Source: Chaetoceros tenuissimus (lineage: Eukaryota; Bacillariophyta; Thalassiosirophyceae; Chaetocerotales; Chaetocerotaceae). Taken from it: DNA of 64,000 nt. A program made the position numbers and the translations under genes. This document shows positions 20,772 to 34,600 of the stretch, piece by piece. Positions within the stretch are counted from its first letter, which is position 1, and each line of letters begins with the position of its first letter. The notes beneath the pieces were generated by a model that had not been told where the DNA came from, did not search any database, and was given only the letters and a program-made list of their open reading frames with translations. The stretch spans positions 868,001-932,000 of the forward strand of contig BLLK01000045.1 of assembly GCA_021927905.1 (NCBI GenBank), written 5' to 3'.

Positions 20772-20869
20772 AATTTTAATTTTTCCTATGTTGGATGTGC
20801 CAGCAATTTGAAGACTAGAAAATTGCATTTGCAACGCAGGATTGGAAAAAAATATTTGTTTTACTTCTT

Positions 20870-21235
20870 ATGATTATTCTCACATCATTCTTCAAGGATG
20901 GTGCTTCGGATGTAAGATTATTAGCATTGTTATCGCTATTAGGTTCTAGTGCTGGAGCAACAACAGTCAAAATTTTGCAACTTCTTGATATTAATTTATC
21001 TCGCCCTGCCAAGGAAGCTATCCCCAAGTGATACCTTGTGCTATAATATTAATTCAATTGTGAGATATCTACGCTTCTGGATTCTATTGAGTTTAGAACT
21101 CTCGTTGAACAGATCCTTTCCAGTATTGAGTATTTCAGACAAGCAAATAATAAGGAACTTCATCTTGGATGTTTTACCATGATGTGAATTGAAAATATTG
21201 ATTGGACGGATGTTTTGATAGAGTGGTTTTTTGTC
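20870..21235 (+). pseudogene. Possible gene fragment, unknown family
   Basis: A 53-codon frame starts at an ATG at 20870 and reads FFKDGASDVRLLALLSLLG and then ATTVKILQLLD, which looks like amphipathic helical repeat protein. After its stop, a second frame continues with similar character (LLDSIEFRTLVEQILSSIEYF). Neither piece is long enough to name. The frame change between them suggests decay, but a short two-exon gene cannot be excluded. Confidence 0.3.
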
Positions 21236-22615
21236 CTATAATTGAGAAGCACTTTCTGTCCCTGATATGAAATTCAAAATTTCAAGGCAAGGAGGAGAAT
21301 AAGAACTAAAATCAGAAGGCTGTGTGAAGACTGAAAGATATTTGAGAGTTTAGGCTTTGAATGTATCACGTGTAATCACATGTAGTGGCATCTCTACACA
21401 TTTTTCTACTATTTGGAAAGCTGTAAACGGATCTGCCCAATATTGAGGGAGTAAAGCTCTAAGCTGCCAAGTTACGTGAAGCGCAGGGCAAAATGAAATT
21501 AAAAAAATACAATCCATGGTTGCAAGCTTTTCTAGCATCCATTCAAAGACACATCTGTTCCGACGACTTCAGAAATTAATTCAGGTCTTGCTTTCTGTGA
21601 CTTTGAATGTGTTGGTTTTCTCTTTGTTGAATGGAACGGTGTATGAAGTAACCCTTCGAAGAAAAATAGTACACCTAACTAGCACTGTATAGAGAAGAAG
21701 TAATCCTTTTGAGAAGGAGCATCACTCGTGAACAAATACGCTCCTCCACCTGTTCAGCAATGTTGAAAGTATTATGTTTCCGCCTGCAGCTGCCGCAATA
21801 TCTGCTCCTAGTGATATACTGATGACCGCAACGACTAAAGTAAAAGAGGAAACGTAGGAGTAATGGGATTCTTCGTGGAATTTTCAAAATCTACATTTGT
21901 TCGGTTAGAAAGAATGCAACAGATATCCTTTTGTAAAGCATTTCACTGAAAACACTTTGTGCTTGTACTTTTGATCTAGAAGCTAATTGCTAGCAACTTC
22001 GGTATCCATGTTTCTTGCTAATATCAGTAGCTGCTATTGGAATGCCTTATCAACATCTGGCAAACAGGATGACTGAATCCTTGAAACTACAAATATCCAT
22101 CCTACAATAAGATATATGCAGCACGCAATAGAGTCGAAGACATTTAGAACTCAGCGGTTTGGGGGGAGGATAAGATTTGTCTTCATTTGAGTGAGTCGAG
22201 TCGCTTGTTTCTCAGGTGAACAGACCTAAAGTCATAGGAATCTTAACAAGCTCTTAACCCTAAACCAATAATTCTTTAGGATCAGTTTCTTTTTGGCTGT
22301 TATAAAAAACAACAGCGAGAATGAACACCAAATAGGAGATACCAAACAGTAATTACCACGAAACACGAAAGAAGAAACTTACAACGCGGTGAGGTTTTGT
22401 AGCGATTTCAACGGAAATAAAATGTCAGAGAAAGACTCAACGGAAAAGGGGCTTAAATAAAATCGTCACAAGCGATTGAATCGTGATTTCCATGGAAAGT
22501 TTCTTCACCGAATAAACATACAGTTAGTAGAGCTACCTATGATGAGTATGTTCATAAAAAAAGCATACTTTGAAAAGTTTTCCGAAGAAAGAAATTTATT
22601 ATCGTAAAAAATACC

Positions 22616-25600
22616 ATGATTTCCATGCCATCCGTCAAGGTTAGAGCTTTGTATGTTGGCTTATTAGTAGCTGGACTGCATTTAGGTGCAAGTGCCAAGG
22701 TGACTAAACACCAACACCAAACTTCACAAAACAAGAACATGCTTGATGTGGATTTCTCTCGACCTGTCGAGAAATCTGGAAACTTTTCAAGTGATGCCTT
22801 GTTCTCCAGCCATGTTTCATCTATGGATGAAATTGTGCCTCCTCCTTTGGACCCTGACGAGTCTAAAACTCTCGTCGGAAAAAATACTTCTCATTCTGAT
22901 GTTTCACCACCAAATGAGGGGCCATCCCGTTCTACTCTTGACAAAGGCAGCTTGTCTCTTGGTCATGCCATTTCCAAGAGTATTTCGAAAGTCAAGGAGA
23001 ATTATATCCATGGATCCAACACTACTACTACTACCCACCGTGACTCTGTAACTGCTGTTGATTCCGTCTCTACCACCATGCTTTCTGATAGTACCGAGTC
23101 TTCTGCTACTGGAACCAAAGAAGCAGTTGATGACAGATCTACCACTACTACTACCCGCCGTGACTCTGTAACTGCTGATGATTCCATCTCTACCACCATG
23201 CTTTCTGATAGTTCCATGTCTGCTTTTACTTCTTCTAAATCTTCTGAATTGGTTGCAAGAGAGATGCAAATGCAGTTGTCTTCTTTCAGAATCATGACCA
23301 GCTATTTCGGTGAATCTATACCACGCTGCGTGAGAGCAAACTCTTTGAGTGCTGGATCCAAATTGGTAATGAGACGTTGTGATGGAAATCTAAGAAACTA
23401 TTTCCACTTTGACCAATCAGGACTTTTAAGACTTAGTGCGAAACCAGAGCTTTGTCTACGTTGGAAACTTGAAAAGGCTCAACTTGAGGTGGACAACTGC
23501 GTGAATGGTATTGACAATGCTTACTTTGCAATGGGAGTCGGAAGAATTAGAGCTGTAGGATTTGGAAATGATGCTTCACAGCAGTGGCTTGTTGGATTGA
23601 ACCCTAATAATCCGACTGAGAAAGTACGTCTATATAAGATGAGTGCTCATAGAGATAACAAGTCTCTTTTCCTTTGGTTCAAAGACTTTGCGTCAGAGGC
23701 TCCGTCAAATGTACCAACTTCTACCCCCTCAGTGTCACCTACCTCTATCCCTTCTTCAAAACCTTCTTCTGAACCATCAGTAAAACCAAGCCCAAGTCCG
23801 TCCGTAAAACCGAGTCCTTCTCCAACATCAATGCCGTCGAGTGAACCGTCTCAAGTACCGTCGACCGTACCTTCTGATGAACCTTCTCAGGTCCCTTCAG
23901 TCAAGCCCAGCATGGAACCATCATTGTTGCCTTCTTCTGAACCATCTCTGAATCCCAGCTCCGAGCCATCCTTGTTGCCTTCTTCTGAACCATCTCTGAA
24001 TCCCAGCTCCGAGCCATCTTTGTTGCCTTCTTCAGAACCTAGTATGGAACCATCTCGTGATCCCAGCTCGGAACCTTCTTTGCTTCCGTCGAGCGAACCT
24101 TCGGATCAACCGTCTTTACTTCCTTCTGATGAGCCCAGCATGGAACCTTCTCGTGATCCAAGTTCTGAACCGTCTCTTCTTCCAAGTTCAGAGCCATCTA
24201 GTTTTCCTACTGAGTGTGCTGATGAAGAAGGATGGATTGTTGGTGGGGGTTCTCTCTACGCCGGGATGACTTGTACTCGACTAAACTCCACATACAATGA
24301 TTGGTGTAGTGCTGTTAGTCAAGTACCTGACCATTCTTATAATGGAAAAAGTATAAGCGAGGCATGTTGTGCTTGTGGTGGATCTCGTTACCAATCCACC
24401 TTCCCTTCAAGTACACCATCCTCGAAACCATCAATCTCATCTGTGCCCACGACTGATAGCGAGGTACCTTCTGCTGCCCCTTCTTCGGAACCATCAGTAT
24501 GTGAAGATACTCCAGGTTGGGAGTTTGAGCAAAATGGCGCTATCCTTGGATGTAGTGCCATTGCAGAATATCCGAATCATTGTGAAAGATTTAAAGATAT
24601 TTATCATTTGGACAAGAATACATACTCTGCATGCTGTTCATGTGGAGGAGGAATTCATCATTCTGTATCTCCTAGTTCTATTCCTACTAGCCGTCCAAGT
24701 ATGGTACCCAGCTCGAATCCTACTTTGTCTCAAGAACCATCTGTAGCTGAAACATCCTCACCGAGTGGATCTCCTTCAGTATCTCAAGAACCATCCCAAG
24801 CTCCTGTGAGGTCACCAGGAACAGTTTACGATGATAAAGAATGTAATAACTCCTCTGAATGCAAGAATGTAGGAGTCAGCTTCTGTTTGCAAAACAACGA
24901 CAACACTATATTCACCAGCACTGGAAAGATTTGTAGGGCAAGCACGGTAAGCTTTATTGTAATAAATTTATTGCTTTGGTACGTATAATCCATCTAATGG
25001 TTTTGAAATAGGACTCCGATTCTGATAGGCTTTTAGAAATCAATGAATTGCTGAAAAATACTCAGGAAGACAGTGCTATAGGTTTAAGATTGAGAAGAAG
25101 AGATGTAAGTTTTGGAGAGTATATTTCTATGTTAAGCATTTACATTTTTGCCTTCTCCATCTCATGTAACATTCTCTTTACTACCCTTGATGATTATAGA
25201 CATCTGTAGTATATGATACCATGTCATCACTTTTAAGCGGTATTTCTAGAGCATATTCACCAATCGACAATACTTATGGAGGAGGAATATTGAAGAATGC
25301 AAATGATGGACTGATTGATCTTGATGGGAATACTTGGACTGCTGTAAAATTGAGCCATGTTGATCAAACCGAGAATCCTTATCACATCACACAGCATACA
25401 TGGATGCGTTTCACTTTCACGTTAAAGACTGAAACCAATGCACATGCATTGTGTCTAGATTTTGATGCCATTGCAAGTGATGCTAGAAAATGTTTCTACC
25501 TCGCTGGTACCGACGTTGATCCAACCAAGCACTTTTCGCCAAAGACTTCAATTGATATGCAAAGAGCAAAACTTTTGAACTTGGCCTCTGGAAAGGTTGC

Positions 25601-28600
25601 TAGTCAAATTTCTACAGATATTGATGATGTCACTGACGCGTATAAAGCCATAGATGGGTACATTGATCCGAAGGATAAACATCTATCTGTTCCTGAAAAG
25701 AATTCCATTACCAAGACAAAGCATGAGAGCAACCCATGGTGGGAGGTTGACTTGCAGAGTACTGTATCCATCAACAGAATTGTCGTCCACAAAGCTGATG
25801 GCTACGCCCTTGATGAATTTGATTTGAAAATCTGTTTAGGAAATGATTGTACTGTCCATGTCGATAGAGTAGTAAGTCAGAATGCAATCATTGACCACAG
25901 ACTAAGTACTCCAATATCTGGAGACAAAGTTAGAATTGAGATGGTAGGATCAGGAGTATTGGCTCTAGCTGAAGTACTTGTCTTTGGTCCTGATGAATCT
26001 AATGCTGAAGGTAACATTATCAAAACCTTCGAAATCCCCGTAGGGAGGATGCTTATGGAAGGCATCAGCTTTGGATATCCTATCTGGAACGGTATTAAAA
26101 GCCAACTCGAATCTTCAAACAGCGCCACCGTAGTTCTTGACACAGGGAACCATCTTGTTAGTGACGTTATGGTAAAATTTTCATCCTCGATCACTACTTT
26201 TCATGCGGAACTTAAGAAGAATGAAGAATTGGAGTGCTCAGTGGAATTGGATAATCTAACTACCGATACTGTACATGTTACTCTGCCGCCAAACTGTATC
26301 GGTGATAAGATTGAGTTAGATGGAGATGTAAGTCAAGTTCAGGTTTTCGGGTCAACAGAAGACAATGAGAGTGTTTACGGAAGGCCTTTGATCAATTTTA
26401 TTTCTCTGATTCAAAATGATAGATCTGAAGAGCCCAGTGGGGAGTCATCATTCTCTAACGTTAAGCTTTATGAGAGTACAGTGATTAGCGATGATACAAA
26501 CATGGTAGGTTTATTGGCATGATCTATTTTCTTTGCTTTAATTTCATAGTACTCACAGCATCCATTTTAATCTTGTTACAACAGTTCCTTCCTCTTCAAG
26601 TAAATGGTGATGACACCTCTAGTGCGATATCCTACGGCAATGTAGCAGCCTTTCATCAGGACTTTGGAGGAAAAATTGTTATGAGCAGTGACGAAACTGA
26701 AGCTAAAGCTACCATCTCTGGTAATGCATGGAAAGCCTTCCAATTAGCCACCCCAATTCTTGTCAATCCAAGAACAACATTGACTTTTTCCTTTACATTG
26801 ACTGAGCAAGTAGAAGGTCATGCTATATGCGTTGATAATGATCTTGATCACAATCCTTTCATCGGTAAAGATGTTCGATGTATATTGCTTGCAGGGACCC
26901 AGTTCACTCAATGGAGACATGTTTATAGAGAGAATCTCGCTCTTGGTCGAACAGCATATCAAAATGCAAATTTGAGTAGTAGTACTTCTCTGGGTGCTGC
27001 AGGGAGAGGTAATGACGGGAACCTCAACACATTCACAAACACTGGTTTACCTGATAACGATTCCAATGGCAATGTTGTGGATACTGACTTTTGGGTTCAG
27101 ATTGAGTATGGATGGGTTGTGGAAGAAGTAATTATCCACAACAGAATGGATTCATATGTTGAACGTTTCAATGACTACACTGTCTATGTCAGAAAGCGCG
27201 ATGATACAATATTGGATCAGAAGAGATTCAATACAATTGATGAGAGTGGGATCGTTCGTGTGAGTGGATTCAGGGACTATGAGTCTGAGATGACAGTGAA
27301 TGAACATATTGAGGTTGGAATCAAGCTTCACAATACAGTAACATCAAAATATCCGCATATGATTGGAGAGATCCTTGTACATGGTAGACCAATCATAGGA
27401 CGTGCGACGTCCTTTACAATCAATTTATCTGATTTATTCCCGGATCTAGACTCAGACGAAATTCATTATGTAGCATTGATCCAAGACAATGATGGAAGTC
27501 CACTACAAGGTCAGTCTACCTTCTCGGGAATTCGAATCCACGAAGGAGATCTATCTTCACCGAGAGGATCAACTGCAATGGGTCAAGAGAATGATTCTGA
27601 TCCTGAAGTACCACACGAACACGTTGACTTTGGTAATTTAGTTGCTCCGGAGCTAAATCAATGGTCTGATGTCAATGCTCACTTCCCATCTAGAAATGAT
27701 GGATGGAAAGTTGTTTCGGATGTGACAAAAGATCCAAAGGACGATTGCTACTACTCCAAGTTTTTCACGTATGGATACAATTCCAACAATCATAAGGAGA
27801 CAGTGTATCATAACTATTTGAAGTCTGCATTTGGTAGCGTTACTGAAGCTTTCGGTTTCGCGTTCAGTGCTTATGGTGAAGAAGATTATAAAGATAATCT
27901 CTTTTGTGAAGCTGGCGAGATACAAGAAGTTGATCGGAATGGTTTTCAGGAGTCATATGATGAAATCTATAGTGGTAATGAAAACAAAAGGCTGCAGTAT
28001 CAGGAAGAAATTCAAGGGAAAGCTACTGCTAGTATGTCATCAATTGCAGAGTTTGCTGGGAGAAAGTATGGACCAGAGAAGGCTGTTAACAAAGATACCT
28101 CAACGAACTTGCCTCATTTCCCTGATGATTTTCATTGGTATGATGGACAAGATGGAAGTACTAAACCAGATGGCTACGATTGCATCAGATTTGGACAGAA
28201 ATGGAGTGAACATTCTTATGACAATCAGTTGTGCTGGAATGGCAATTTTGATAGTCCTGAGATCGAATTTTATAGTTCTGAAGACCATATTCAACAAAAT
28301 TTGAATAGAGAAACTGAGGAATGGAGAGACAGAAACAGAGAAATTTTTAATAGTGGACGTTGTTCAGAATTTCCGAGCGAAAGGAATGGTCATGAAGCAC
28401 AAGTGTGTACATCCAAAGACAGTCCATACTTTCTGTATTATGAGAAACATACAGACTCTGCCTACCCTATGTTTAAGAAATCTGCTCTGAGTGATAATAA
28501 ATCATTCATATGCATGGATGTGACAGATAACGGGAAATTTGGTGACGATAAACTTTGTAACACAGGGAGTGGTCAGTTGAAAGGTTCTGTGACAAGTCTC

Positions 28601-31600
28601 ACTGCAAAGAGGTGAGTCCTATGATAGTCTATACTAAAATTTCGAAATCTCTTGCAAATGCTAACATTTCTTCATTACAGAGGTATGCCATGGTACAAAT
28701 TGAAATGGGAAAAAGTGTATAGAATGACATCCCTGGAGATTTGGACATCAAGTAACCCTTATTTCCGCTACCAGATGAAAAACTTTAAAGTTGTGTTTCT
28801 GAAAAAAGGAGAAGAAGTCCATAAATACGATCATGACGGAATACCACCGCCTACTTCTGTTACCATTACTGCCGATCCACCTCTTGACATTGATGAGATA
28901 AAGATCGAATTGAACCCTATGAGTTTTGACTATTACCCATTTCCTGATGAACGAAATCCAGTTCTTGCGATAGAAGGGATTGAAGTCAAGGGAAATCTAA
29001 GTGTTGAATCGCTGATGGAGTCCTTTCAGTATAATCCTCCAGCGCTCCCATTTTCAGGCAAAGTCAAGTGCGATGATGACATTGAGAAGATGGCATTCCA
29101 AGCATTGGTCTGCGACATTCCAGATACTTTTGAATCGTCTGAAATTCCTAGTACAGTGCAACCGAATTTCTATTTTGAAAGCAGTACTCAGCACTGGTGG
29201 TTTCCACATTTGCTAGTTACTCCCAGCGCATTCCAAGATCAAATTGAAGCATTTTTGAAATCCCAATACACTGACGATGAGGATCTTGTTAACTGGATGG
29301 AAGATAGTAAGAGGTACGGTGAAGAAGATTGGACCAAGCTCGCAGAGGAACTAGGAAAAGAGTATAAAGATCGATTCAATGAGCAAACGAACAATACCCT
29401 TTCCACTCCATCTTTCACCGAGTACCAAAAGAGTACAGAATGTAATCCACAGAGTTACAATACCCCAACTCCATTCTATTTTTGCTTCGAATCATCTGCT
29501 GAAAGTATAGGAACAACGTTCACATATACAAGTTCTGCGGCGACTGAAGGATCAAAGTACAAGATTCTAAGTGAAGATGTAGGAGATCAAGACAATTTCG
29601 GACTGGTGGCTGTTGGAGATATTGCAGCAGCTACAAGTTCAGCTGAGATGTCTCCAATCTTTATCAAACCAGGTGATGACAACAGCAAGAGTATTTCATT
29701 TAAGAAAGGCTGCTACAATGCATTCGTTGAGTTGGTTAATTTCGATTCTAAAACCTCTATGCCTAGTATCGATGGTATGGGTAAACTCCCTGACAAATGC
29801 ACGCGAACAGGGGCATGTGTGGTACACTGGTGTGGTAGCGATAAGATTGTGTTGAGTGCAACTACAAGGAAAAGTGCAACAAACTTCAAAATATCAACAT
29901 ATATCGGAGGAGAGAAGACAGCAATGAAAGATGTGCCGTTAGATACTGAATATTGCCTTCAACAAGCACAGCCATCAAATAGCAGTTGTAAGAAGAGTAG
30001 ATCCTTCACTGTACCTGTTTCGGATTTTGAAGCAGCAAATATTCCAAGTAAAAATGAAAAGAGAGGATCCATCATGATTGAAAAGAGAGATGATACTACG
30101 AAAACATTAGAATGCTTTGACCTGCCTTATGACTGGAACTTTGATGGCTTTCAGAATAGAATGACTGGAAATAGTGCAGTATCTAAATTCTATACTCCTC
30201 AATTTGCAGTACCTGCCAATCTTGTGAAGCAGACGCAATTGCAGCTAGTTGATGTAGCAAATGATATTGGAGGTGCTTTGGCTGTATATTATACTGGTGA
30301 TGGTTCTCAAAGTGTGATGATCAAGGCTCAAGTTTGCACAAGTGAAAAAAAGAGTGTTGAATTGCCCTTTGAAGTTGAAGCGAATATCGGAAATTGGGGT
30401 GATCCGATAACGAAAACTGCTGCTATTTCGGATAGTGGTACAGTTGTGGTGATCGAAGATGGCGGTGAGTTGAAGATATTCAACCTCAACGCGATGGATG
30501 ACATTTGGGAAAATATTGATGATGCGACGATTACTGATGTACCTGGTACAATAATTCAAGTAGCTCTCATTTTCTTGCAGTATTATTTGAAGAACAACAA
30601 CAAAAGAAAGCTCTTTTATATCAAAAGAATAAACTGGGATTGACATACAGTAGATCAGAGAATGATCCTCTTGTAATTGGCGATTCTTCCGCAGATCAGG
30701 TGTCGGTTTATGCATCTGAATCAGGTCTAGTTTCATTGGCAGTGAGATCGAAAGAAAGCGATAAGGTTTTGCAAACAATTGAGGTAAGTCGAAGTGGTAC
30801 ATGGATTCAGTATTTACAATATAAAAACAGTATAGATCTCTCATCTCTGCTCTTTGCTTGTGATAGATTCATTTTGTGTGTTCAGATTCAAAATCTCGCT
30901 TTCTCGAAGGAGGTTGTCAGTGTCGTGATGGTTACGTCATGAAAAGTTCATCTTATGGATTGAAGAAGTATTTAGAAGATGGCGATTACTGCATCCCTCA
31001 AGTGCATTCAACTATGTTACATATAACGGAAGATTCCGCTGAAATCCCTCTACATGAAGAGACGTTCTCTGGTTTAACTCTTGATAATCAGAAGGTTACG
31101 GATGGTATCAAACTTGAAGTAAGGGACGATTCACGCGTTTTTGCAGATGTTCAAATCAATGATGAAGCCACAGTAGTAGCTGCAGAAGGTCAAGCAGGGG
31201 TTAAGAAGAAACTGCAGTTGACTAGCCTCAAGCCTGGAAAAATGTACGCTTTGACAATGAAATATTATGAAACATTTGTAAGGGTTAGATTTGTGACTCG
31301 CTGTACATGTGATGGAGACGAAGCAGAGAAAGAGAAGACAGGTGCACCTTTGAACATGGCCATCACCGAACAAAAGAAAGGACGGGTTTACTTTTCCTTT
31401 GTGGATAACTCTCTATGTGAAAATATATTTTCATTCACAAGATACGCAGCCTACGAAGAGTTTTCTGAGTCTATGGATTCTGCAATCTCTTTTGGGACAA
31501 TGAGTAGATCTTCCGATACAACATGTGATCATGAGACTATTTTACCAAATGAAGAAGTCTTTGATAATTTGAGTCTGTCCAAACTTATTGTGGGAAAGAC

Positions 31601-34600
31601 CTATGTGTACTGCGTGCAAGCTGGTTCTAGTGGAAGAGCATACATGCCCTCTCCTTATGATGCTTCTGAGTTAAGTAAAGATCTTGGACATTCTGATGCA
31701 AGCTGTAGTCCCCATGTAATTCAATGGGAAGCTTCGATCAATGGTGTTGTTACGACAGAGCCACATAGTGGTTCATTACCTATTGAAGGTGTGACTGTCT
31801 CTTACCAACTTCTTTCAATGGATTATGAAGATCTTTCTTGTCAAGGGTGTAGTGGAAGTATCGAGACAAGTACTGGAGGAGGTTTTGAGATAGATTTTCT
31901 TGTCGCACATCCATATCTTGAAGGGGTGACCCATCTCGATGAAATTCCTGTGAAACTGAAGTTTAGAAAAACAACCAGAGGTACAAATGAAATTCCCCAT
32001 ACATTCCTTTGTAACATTGGGGAAGAAGTATGCAATGATGACGGTCACATTATGTTTTTGAAGCACCTTGAATTCAGCAAGAAAGTGGAAGTGTACGACG
32101 CAACCCAAGTGATGTTTTCAGGTAATGTATTCATTTTGGACACAATATTTGCTGGATCAGTTGGTTGTCCTATATTGGATGCTGAAGTCAAGATCTACCA
32201 TAAAGTGCCTGGAAGTGAGTTTCCAGAGCTTCTAACAGAAACAACAACAGACAGCCAAGGACGATACGAAGGTGAGCACCGAAACTAATTCCTTGAATTG
32301 AATATTTTTTCCTCTTCGGAGATTTATCATCTCATCATACTCTCTATAGCTCCTGTTGTTATTGGGTCTGTCATCAATCTTGTAGAAATTTCATACCTGG
32401 ATCACAAGTTCATGGCTGCAGCCAGCAATAACTACGACTATGATGGTGGTGTTCTCATTTCTGCTGATGGTCTGTACAAAGGAAATGACTTTGTTGATAT
32501 TAGTAGGGCATCAATGACTCTTGAAGGTGAGTAGAGAATAGTGTAGAAACTTTTTATATTTAATCTTTCTCACAAAATATTTTTCTAGTTGCCGGAGGGG
32601 ATTGTAATAGACCACTAGGAAAGAGCACTGCAAAGATTTCTATACTTGGTTGTGATTGGCCAGGAAAGACTATCATCCATGATACTTACAATGGCGACGA
32701 GTACAAGAAGAGAGTTGTGAATCTCCCAGCTCCTGTATTAGAAATTGAATTGATCGAGATTCAAGATCAACAAGATGAACGTATTGGTGAAATATGGGAT
32801 GCGTTTCAAAATCCGGTAGACTTTCGGGTTATTGATTTGCGGGAAACTGCAGAAATTGAAGATTTGCTCCAAGATGAAGAAGATAAGGAAGTTCATACAA
32901 ATACTGGTACGGCTGAAGACGAGGCTGGTGACCTTCTTGCAGACAAAGACGAAGTCATGGAAGAGGAAGAGACTGTTAGGTTTCAATATGATGGGACTTT
33001 GAAGATGAGTGTTTCTATTGAGCATTCTTCTACATATGAGGTAGAGAATGTGAGATACGATCAATTATCAACGACGGTAGGGTTTGATTCTTTCCATGTA
33101 ATTGATTATATGTCTTTGTTCAAGTTACGCGTTGATCTTGAGTATGAAATTATCAAAGATGAAGTTTATTGCAACAAAGTAGATGATACACACACAGTCA
33201 ACATACACAGTAATCTCGGAGCAGATAGGTATGTATTAGATTTTTATTTTTCTTTCTACTTTTGTCTGACAATTTGATACTGATCTTACTGATTTTTGAA
33301 ATTGGTAGGATGGACGGTTTCGACGACTTCTACAAAAGTGTAGATTATGTGACACAGAGAGCTTTAACTATGTGCAGTGATGTTGATCTCGCGGGTATAA
33401 TAGACAACGGTAGGCAGGGTACTGGGTAAGTATTCGTTTTTTTATAAACTTTATGATTTCAATGGACACTCTCACATTATGATATTGCTTACGTTTTACC
33501 AGCTTATGTAACGTTACAGTAAGCCAGACACAGGATGAAGGAAATAACACTTTTTCAGGTATAGATTAGTAAGTATTTTATCATGTTGCTGAACTCGTCA
33601 TCGCTCGATTATTTCACATAAAATACACCTCAACCAAATATGTACGTGTTCACTCACAATAACATCTACTACAGCACATTGATAACAGGTCGTCCAAATC
33701 CGTTTGGAGACTTTACAAGAAATCTCTTTCTCTCAGTAACATCTTCAGCAAAAGCTATCGATGTTAAACATACGGCAAAGTTTTTCATACAAGGTGAGCA
33801 TTGCTTTTGACCATGCAAATAGAATATCTTATATTCACCATAACTGAACTGAACACACATGTATTTAAATTTTTCTTCAGGAAATTATGGGAAAGGTAAC
33901 GGGAACATGTTTGCTCTTCCAACACACAACCCAATCATGATTCTGAGAGATCCACCGTAAGTTCATCTTGTCCTCTTGATGTCTTTTCTTCTCTCTGTAG
34001 TTACTGATTGAAGATATCACTTAATTTTAAAACAGTGGAGGATCATCATACGCATCGTATGAAAATGTGGTTACAAAGTCGAAAATTGTTGCATCAGAGA
34101 CAGTTGTCAATATTGCATCCTCCATAGATCTCACAATAACTGCTGGAGCATCTTTTGATGGAGATTTATGTTCAGGAGGTGGTATGGGAGCCATTGTATT
34201 GTTTTGTACAGTAAGTAACTTCGCATCACAAATTTTCCAAGGATTAGTAAGAAGTATTGAAGTCAATTTTTACTTTCTAAAACAGGGAGTAACTGATGCT
34301 GAATTCGAGGGAGAGATACCACTTGGGGGAGGCATAAGTGCTGATATGATGAGCAACTCTGATGAAAGAAGTAATGAAATCTCTACAACATGGTCTTTTA
34401 CAACTAGTGAAGAACCTGCTCGTGCAGGAGAAGAGTCTGATGTGTTCGTTGGTAAGTGGCTAGGAGACTTTGAATTGGATTGCGTAGTCAATCGCAACGA
34501 TATGGAATACGTACTCACATGTATTTCAATTTATACAGTTCCAAATTTGTCTGTAATGTATGAAGAGATCTTTCTGGTAAAATGGAATAGAGAAAATAAA

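Larger units (their letters stand above)
20403..22615. other. Gene-poor region with decayed coding-like scraps
   Basis: About 2.2 kb without a supportable gene. Plus-strand scraps with protein-like composition lie at 20870-21031 (53 codons from an ATG, leucine-rich) and about 21058-21235 in another frame, suggesting a decayed gene. A 44-bp segment at 20728-20771 recurs at 39462-39511. The last few hundred bases must contain the promoter of the giant gene. No tRNA, rRNA or snRNA was recognised. Confidence 0.4.
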
